Positions 57,950 through 64,000 of a stretch of DNA of 64,000 nt are shown here, one piece after another; the stretch's first letter is position 1, and the number at the start of each line of letters is the position of its first letter. The DNA lies in contig OX335656.1 of the NCBI GenBank assembly GCA_946894095.1, positions 7,021,001 to 7,085,000 of the forward strand. The letters are read 5' to 3'. The position numbers were made by a program, and so were the translations under genes. Source of the DNA: Incurvaria masculella (Eukaryota > Arthropoda > Insecta > Lepidoptera > Incurvariidae). The notes beneath the pieces were generated by a model. It had not been told where the DNA came from. It was given only the letters and a program-made list of their open reading frames with translations, and searched no databases.

Positions 57950-58324
57950 TTAACATGCACTATAAAGTAAAAAAATATTTGCCATTTTTGTAGTCACGAT
58001 TATTGTTATCTTTTGAGTCGGCGTCAGCCGGGCACGCGTTGCGCCAGTCAAGAGAACCTTGGCTACCTTGGCTGACACCGAATAAAAAACTTTAAGATAG
58101 TCCGCCCCATTGATATCCACCTCACTGGTTGACATTTTTTTATCTAAACCGCCATCAAAATTTACATTCATCTGAAAATATTCATTTTTACTACACGGGG
58201 AAACGACTATCCTTGCCGAAAAGGTACGCACAAATGTTATGAGATCTATAATATCAAACAATCGAGCGACCAATGCACCAGGCGATGGCAGGAGGATCCG
58301 ATGGACCGAACCGAATGCAAGCAT
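57950..58324 (-). other. Unrecognised 124-codon ORF
   Basis: The central part (NVNFDGGLDKKMSTSEVDIN, GADYLKVFYSVSAKVAKVLL) has protein-like composition, and a GC-rich, possibly promoter-like segment (58240-58490) lies at its 5' side. No family, splice donor or poly(A) signal was established. Confidence 0.25.
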
Positions 58325-59455
58325 TGTTTACAGACGCTCTGACGTCCGACCCGCTGGCATCAATCGGCTGTTGGCTGCACTCTTCGCCTTCGCGCGTCAG
58401 CTGCCGCCTCCATCTCCGCCGCCACCGCCACCGCACCAACGAGATTGCTGCCACTTCACTCGCGAGAGCGACGCGACCATAGATCAATATTAGTAGGAAA
58501 AGATTGCTTGTTGAATAGGAATAAAAAAGTCCTCAAATGGCGTTGAAATTCACATTTCAGAATACATTAAGAGGATACGATATTTTTATGCACATCACTT
58601 GTCTATGTGAAATCGACAGTATTGTAATACTTTTATGTTATGTGTGAAACACTCTAGGTTTTCATTTTCTTAATTTTAATTTGTTTTTTTATGACTGTGT
58701 TAAAAAAAAAGTGAGAAAGTGATCGACTTCCAGAGCCTGTTTCCTCAGTCAAATCGAAGAGAAAATAGGCACGAGCCATTGAACGGAACTTGATCATCCT
58801 ATTAAATACAAAAACCAAGGAATATCAATTATATTTTTAATTTAAAATGTCACTACTTAATTTAAAGTTAATAAATGTAACGTTTTCATCACGCCTGCCT
58901 GGGCAAAATTTAGATACAAGCTTAGTTTAATAGGTGTAACTAGTTCGGGCAGTGACCGAAGATGGCGCTAAAAATGTCATAGTACCAGCGAAAATAACCA
59001 GTTTTCGGCGAGTTTTGTGCGTTTTAATGACGTTAGCAGTCTATCCCTACTGGCCTTTGTCTATGGACGGACACGACGGCGATTGCTATGCACGGACGTC
59101 GCCGCTGTTGCAAGGACGCTCTCAACACCGAACTCGACTCCCGACACTATTCGCCACCGCACATCAGAAAGCTACTGGGCTTTCAATCCCAAGGCTTGCG
59201 TTTATTTCTCTTTCAAAGTAGCAGTGCTCGTTTAATTTCTAAAATGACCACAAACTTAGTGGTTTCTATTAGCGCGCAAAATCAAAGTTGTGGCTTTAAA
59301 TCCATACATTCGGGATCATTGATATCTTTAGCTTTCTCTGTTTTCCAGAGAATGAATGAGCTCCATGAATCTCAGTTGGAGGAAATCACAATTAATCCCA
59401 AAGAACTTCCCAATATACTTTGAAAATCGTATTTTTTTAAATTGTTTAATAATGT

Positions 59456-61072
59456 CAGGGCTTTTAGCGGTTAGAGATCTCAAAAAAAGGGAAAAAGGGA
59501 CCTATTATCCGAAAAAAAGGGACTCAAGGGACCTCATGAGCCAATTTTTTTTATGCGACCTGACATGGGTGGCTAATACCACACAACTACCGTTATGATA
59601 TTAGCCCAATACACCACATTCCCGAAGGAATTAGGTGACATGCCAGGACCTTCCCTTTATGCGCAAGGCTACATTGAACTGGATGGAAAACACTGACAAT
59701 TTTTCATTGCCTTTTCGACCATCTTTTCATCCAATGCGATGGAACCAAACCGGGCGGGCTTAAACCCTACCACCTAGTATGGGAAGGGGACCTACAGTTT
59801 TACATGGATTCCGAACCATGTAGCAGCTCGCATTCGTGACGAAATGCACTTATCTAACTCGGAAAGAGTAAGACAGTGGTGCATGTCGGAATTGAACCCA
59901 GGCCTCTGGTACGCTAGGCCAGTCCCCGCGCCACTAGGCTACGAACTGCTCAGTTAAATACAACCACAATAATATCAAAGAAACAATAATATTATAACTG
60001 GTGCTACAACAACATCATCAACATATGTTGTTGGGAAGCATTAAATATATATCATTTAGTTTGCCCCTCACTGGGTTGAATGTTGACATGTAACCCTATT
60101 TAAAACTAATTGGTACTCCGTCTCCTTTTCAGAAGCTTGCTGGATGAATAGAATGAATCAAAGACCAGTGTCTATGGGATTGCCCTTTTAGGAGCTCGGC
60201 ATAGATTTATTTTTGCCAAAACAATTCCTTCATTTTAAAATGATAAATCAAAATTTTCATCATATTTCGTCATTATGAATTGATTGCGTGTTTTTTCACT
60301 ACAATTGCTTAACGGTTCCCAGGAAACAAGCATACTACACCTGCATTATACTCACTTAGGATAGATTTTAAATACAATGAAAAAATTTCTGAAAATCAGG
60401 TTTTTTATTAATGGCTGCGATTATTACCTTCATCTCCGACGTAGACAATTTAGGTTAAGGTTCAGATGTTAAAGATGTAGAGCGCAGCGACAAATTAATA
60501 TTGGTTTTTTTTTTATTTTTTGAGAACTTTAAATAATTATGAATAAAATCGAAGTATTTAGTTGTGAAATCATTTATAAAAAAATAAGGGGATATTATTT
60601 TAATAGTAGCAACTTTCGCTAGTTTCCCAGTTCGCCACGGTGTCGCCACGTGAGCCAGTCGCAGATGTTCTCCTTCCATTTAGTTCTGTTCAACCTTGTG
60701 TTGTGTGCTGATCGCTTCCCTTTGTTAGCCATGCATATATTTTTTTATTCGTTTTTAGGTTTCCGCAAACTCTGGTGTAGCGCAAATGCATGTTATGGGG
60801 GTGATTTGTAGGGTTTTTTAAGAGTTAAAGTACCAATGTGTCCTCTAAAAAGAAAATAATGCTTTCACCATGTGATGAAATAACATAATACTAAAAATGA
60901 GGTCACTATTACCGACTTGAATTGGTGTGAACAGTCGTACAGCTGAACATGATATCAAAAATGGGAATGCCTTTTTGCTAAAAAGGGACTTTAGGGACCA
61001 ATTTCAGAAAAAAGGGACTTTAAAGTACCACAAAAAAATTAAGGGACTAAGGGACCACCACTAAAAGCCCTG
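59456..61072. mobile_element. 1.6-kb TIR DNA element
   Basis: CAGGGCTTTTAGCGGT at the left and ACCACTAAAAGCCCTG at the right are inverted ends, flanked on both sides by TAATGT. Both subterminal regions carry several AAAAAGGGAC motifs in the same orientation. There is no transposase ORF. A tRNA-headed SINE is inserted at 59566-59950. The CAG start resembles hAT ends, but the visible 6-bp duplication does not fit the usual 8 bp. Confidence 0.78.
59566..59950 (-). mobile_element. SINE with tRNA-derived head
   Basis: On the minus strand the head reads GTAGCCTAGTGGCGCGGGGA (box A-like) and CCTGGGTTCAATTCCGAC (box B-like), then the shared body (GGTAGGGTTTAAGCCCGCCC, GTTTTCCATCCAGTTCAATG, GGTCCTGGCATGTCACCTAA) and CATAAAAAAAA. 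The body is collinear with that of the 5S-headed SINE at 18548-18948. Confidence 0.8.
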
Positions 61073-61074
61073 TA

Positions 61075-61730
61075 ATGTTTAATATTTAAAATTTAAATAA
61101 TGGATAATTCATGGAAGAATATTGGTTTATTTTCCTGCTACAGCTGGACATAGACTCTTGGATTCGACAAAACGGTTGGATTGCCGCGGATAAAGACGCG
61201 ACAAAAAATTTCGCCGGGAGTCATTTCATTTATTTATTCAACTTCTGGAAGTAAAACTACACTAAGTCATGTCACAATTTGATTGATCCGCGGATTCGAT
61301 CAACCAGTGAAGAAGAACTCGCAAAGAAACATCACTGGTCTATAAATTATGTTTTTTTTTGTCTTTTTTTTCGTCCACATAAATGATATAACACAATTAT
61401 GATTTCATACCTAAATGCTACTGCCAAACTTACATTGGTAGAACGGTCTAAAGCAAAGAATTAAGAACTACGAGGAAACAACAACCCACAATGTGAAAAG
61501 TCTTAATTGATAAATAAATTACTTAACTTAATAACCTAATAATTATACATATTGAGAATTTATTTCGGGTGTAAACGCCTTCGTCAACTTAACAGCTATC
61601 TTGACAAATACATGAATAGATGTTCCAATAAATGATATTATTATTATTATTATTTACTAAACTAAAAGTATCAGATGAACGTACTCTCATTGACGCATTC
61701 CTAATTGAGAGCGAGACGCCGATTTATCCT
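61075..61730. other. No gene recognised
   Basis: AT-rich sequence with short poly(T) and (ATT)n tracts and no ORF or repeat assigned. Confidence 0.4.
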
Positions 61731-61732
61731 CG

Positions 61733-61985
61733 TTTTTTAGGGTTCCGTACCCAAAGGGTGCCAACGGAACCCTACTACTAAGCGCCGCTGACCATATGTC
61801 ACAGGGCTGTATCTCATGAACCGTAATAGGTAGGCAGCTGAAATTTCCAAAGTGTGTATTTTTTTGCCGCTACAACAAATACGTCAAAAAAAATTGGGGG
61901 GCCCCCATAAAAAGATGTGTTAAATCTAGTACGATGGCACGGAGCCCTTCGTGTGCGAGCCCGATTCGCACCTAGCCGGTTTTTA
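61733..61985 (+). repeat. Family D repeat
   Basis: TTTAGGGTTCCGTACCCAAA to CACCTAGCCGGTTTTTA; the (CCGT)n tract is almost lost. Confidence 0.85.
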
Positions 61986-62016
61986 AAAATCTTCTGGCCA
62001 CGGAATACATAAAATA

Positions 62017-62351
62017 ATTCTCTGATCTGGCGTACGCTTTCCGCTTGAAAGAGTATATGCACGAGCACGGAATATTATTCCGTGTGCACGAGAATGCAAT
62101 ACTGGTGGCAGAGTATCGATGCCTCCGGAAGCTCTGCATGCGCCATCTGGCTTTTCTCTCTGCACTCGACATTGGATGCATTGCAGTAGGTATGTGCATA
62201 ATTTATTTTGGTAATGAGCGGTTGGTTAATGTGCGGCGTGAGTTCAGGCAAATTATGTATTGGTCCCACTGCCCACTGCGGCTAAACGAATACGTGTTTG
62301 GGGACGACATGCGAACCATTTGCGATGCGATAGAACAGACGTTTAGTAAGT
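62017..62351 (+). CDS. Exon-like ORF between two family D copies, unrecognised
   Basis: After a TAA at about 62014-62016 the frame reads FSDLAYAFRLKEYMHEHG, ILFRVHENAILVAEYRCLRK, a hydrophobic SALDIGCIAVGMCIIYF and EYVFGDDMRTICDAIEQTF, then meets GTAAGT at 62347-62352. The sense continues upstream of the stop (LLATEYIK), so the frame may have been longer. Composition, length and donor suggest a genuine or recently dead exon; the hydrophobic stretch could be a membrane segment. No family is recognised. It lies exactly between two same-orientation family D repeats. Confidence 0.35.
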
Positions 62352-62358
62352 CGCCTAC

Positions 62359-62646
62359 ATTTTTAGGGTTCCGTCCCCAAAGGGTGTCAACGAAACCCTA
62401 TTACTAAGCCTCCGCTGCCTGTCCATCCATCCGTCCGTCTGTCACATGGTTGTATCTCATGAACCGTAATAGGTGGGCAGCTGAAATTTTCACAGGATGT
62501 GTATTTATTTTGCCGCTATAACAACAAATAGGTAAAATCTAAAAATAATAAAAATGAAACGTGATTTTTTTGTGTTAAATCTTGTGCGATGGAACGGAAA
62601 CCTTCGTGTGCGAGTCCGAACTCGCACTTGGCCGGTGTTTTTTTTT
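62359..62646 (+). repeat. Family D repeat
   Basis: TTTTTAGGGTTCCGTCCCCA to CTCGCACTTGGCCGG, mixed CCAT/CCGT tract. Confidence 0.85.
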
Positions 62647-63247
62647 CATGTTGCAATGCATCGCGTAAATAGAATACGACGTTAGATAGAACCGACCGCT
62701 TTACCAAACGTCACGATTTCCCTTGCCATTAGGGTTTTTAGGGTCACGACAGGATCACATGAAATACAGTTATTTTATATTACAGATACGTGGAACATGC
62801 CTGAATTCTGACGTTTATGTGGTAATTTTGTAAACAAAAACACATAGATAGAATATGTTATTTACCGAGCGAAAGGTTTCCGTTTCATCTTAGGCAAAAA
62901 TCTTTCGTATGTCCGGCTGTCCGGTCGTTCTCTACAGGTCGCATTTCTCAACCGATTTTTTTAAGACGTTTCAAATATGTACGCAGTGCACCACCCTCAA
63001 CATCACAGTACCGTTTGTACCACGACGAAAAAGAACCGACAAGAAACTTTGCCGGGGAGTATAAATACAAATATATCTTTATTCTTATAGCTATTAAAAT
63101 ACAACATATCTTTTTAAATGCCATCAACAACAGGAAAGTTATGGTTTGAGTGCTACCTTAATAATGACTGCTGCAGACGTGGGTTAGGACGTGAATTGAG
63201 CTGTCATTTAATGTAGACCTCTTTTTCGGAAAATCCTGCTTTCTGTC

Positions 63248-63779
63248 AGAAGCCCGATTCTGCTATTTGTCCAATTTCAAACCATTCCGTATAAGTTATG
63301 TTTCCGTCAAACATAACACGCTAAGTTTCGGGTGCGGCGAGGGGTGCGGTTTCCAAAAATCGGTATTCAGCTAATTCACACACGCGTTTTGTTATTGTCT
63401 ATGGAGTGGTTTGTCTTGCGGGCCGCCTACAGGGTAAAATAACCTGTCACGATTATGACAGTTATTTTCTCACTCAAATATGACATACGAAAAGAAAGAG
63501 ACAGCGATATGCCAACGTAATGTAGAAAAGTGATATTCGAAGTTCGGCGATGCGATGCTCCGAATTTGACAATTACAATTCTCAAAACCGCAAGTTTTCG
63601 GCAAAACACACGGCCCATGAGAACATGGAGCGCGCGTTACGAGTTTGCGAACAAAACACAAACACAACGCATGCGTTTTGCAAACTGCGCTAGTAGAATA
63701 CCATTTCGCGCGAAACATGCGGTTTTTAGAAAACACAAACATAACGCGCGCAGTTATCAATTAGCAGAATAAGGCTTCA
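63248..63779. repeat. TIR element, family E, copy 2
   Basis: AGAAGCCCGATTCTGCTA and TAGCAGAATAAGGCTTC are its inverted ends. Nearly collinear and highly similar to 37158-37667 with a few small insertions. Minus-strand ORFs within both copies (for example ALCLCFVRKLVTRA) are conserved only because the repeats are similar. Confidence 0.85.
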
Positions 63780-63864
63780 GGTAGTTACAAGGACAGCCCC
63801 CGGATGGTGGTGTGGTACCGATGCAAAGAGTTTGTGATGAGCTTACAAGCACGGCACGCGCAAT

Positions 63865-63957
63865 TGCATGGAACGTGATCACCTCATTATCCTCTTAAGA
63901 ACGGCCCGTAAACTAACCATAAGTATAGAATGTGATCACCTCAGTATCCTCTTAATG
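63865..63957. repeat. Short direct repeat GTGATCACCTCATTATCCTC
   Basis: GTGATCACCTCATTATCCTCTTAA and GTGATCACCTCAGTATCCTCTTAA occur 56 bases apart; a third, diverged copy is at about 35170. Confidence 0.7.
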
Positions 63958-64000
63958 AATGCCTGCTGATAAGCACACTGATGCATTGGTTACGATGACG

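Noticed and set aside
59877..59945. A functional tRNA gene on the minus strand
   Set aside because: Box A- and B-like segments are present, but the arms do not form a clean cloverleaf and the sequence runs into a SINE body.

Overview
This window is a piece of insect nuclear chromosome, almost certainly from a moth or butterfly. It shows spliced genes with GC-rich exons in AT-rich introns, a jockey-type LINE, Lep1-like Helitrons ending in CTAG, many copies of the lepidopteran interspersed repeat bounded by GGGTTCCGTACC, and SINEs. There are no operons, CRISPR arrays or prokaryotic features. The lepidopteran assignment rests on repeat families recalled from memory, not on a search.

One gene is read with confidence: the Ran-binding protein M orthologue (RanBPM; RANBP9/RANBP10 in vertebrates), on the minus strand from 17871 down to the stop codon at 1921. 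Eleven exons join with matching phases at every junction and give 537 residues: most of the SPRY domain, LisH, CTLH, a variable acidic Ser/Asn/Gly-rich linker and the C-terminal CRA domain. RanBPM is a scaffold subunit of the CTLH/GID-type E3 ubiquitin ligase. Its 5' coding exons were not found between 17.9 and 64 kb. Two features of the gene stand out. The CTLH exon is tandemly duplicated by exactly 183 bp with both 5' splice sites kept, and an in-phase candidate alternative last exon lies at 8545-8714.

The remainder is dominated by mobile and repetitive DNA. By region: 1.6-2.3 kb, foldback and TIR MITEs around the last exon; 3.4-6.6 kb, a recent LINE with intact ORF2 and a 33-bp target duplication; 12-13.2 kb, an RTE-type fragment and a TIR element; 14.4-15.1 kb, two short elements; 17.1-17.7 kb, a tandem triplication; 18.5-20.1 kb, a 5S-rRNA-headed SINE followed by a Helitron; 21.1-21.8 kb, a motif-rich AT repeat; 24.2-26.7 kb, a 2.49-kb hAT-like element with 8-bp target duplication; 29.5-30.2 kb, an exon-like ORF beside a ~100-bp tandem array; 33.3-34.9 kb, a dead transposon ORF from which a nine-copy 80-bp satellite arose; 36-46 kb, TIR elements, two Helitrons head to tail and a large foldback; 46-52 kb, two tandem arrays and MITEs; 52-64 kb, nested MITEs, SINEs, a 1.6-kb TIR element and several unrecognised ORFs.

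Exon boundaries were fixed by eye from splice sites, phase and family similarity. Repeat ends are approximate except where a target-site duplication fixes them.
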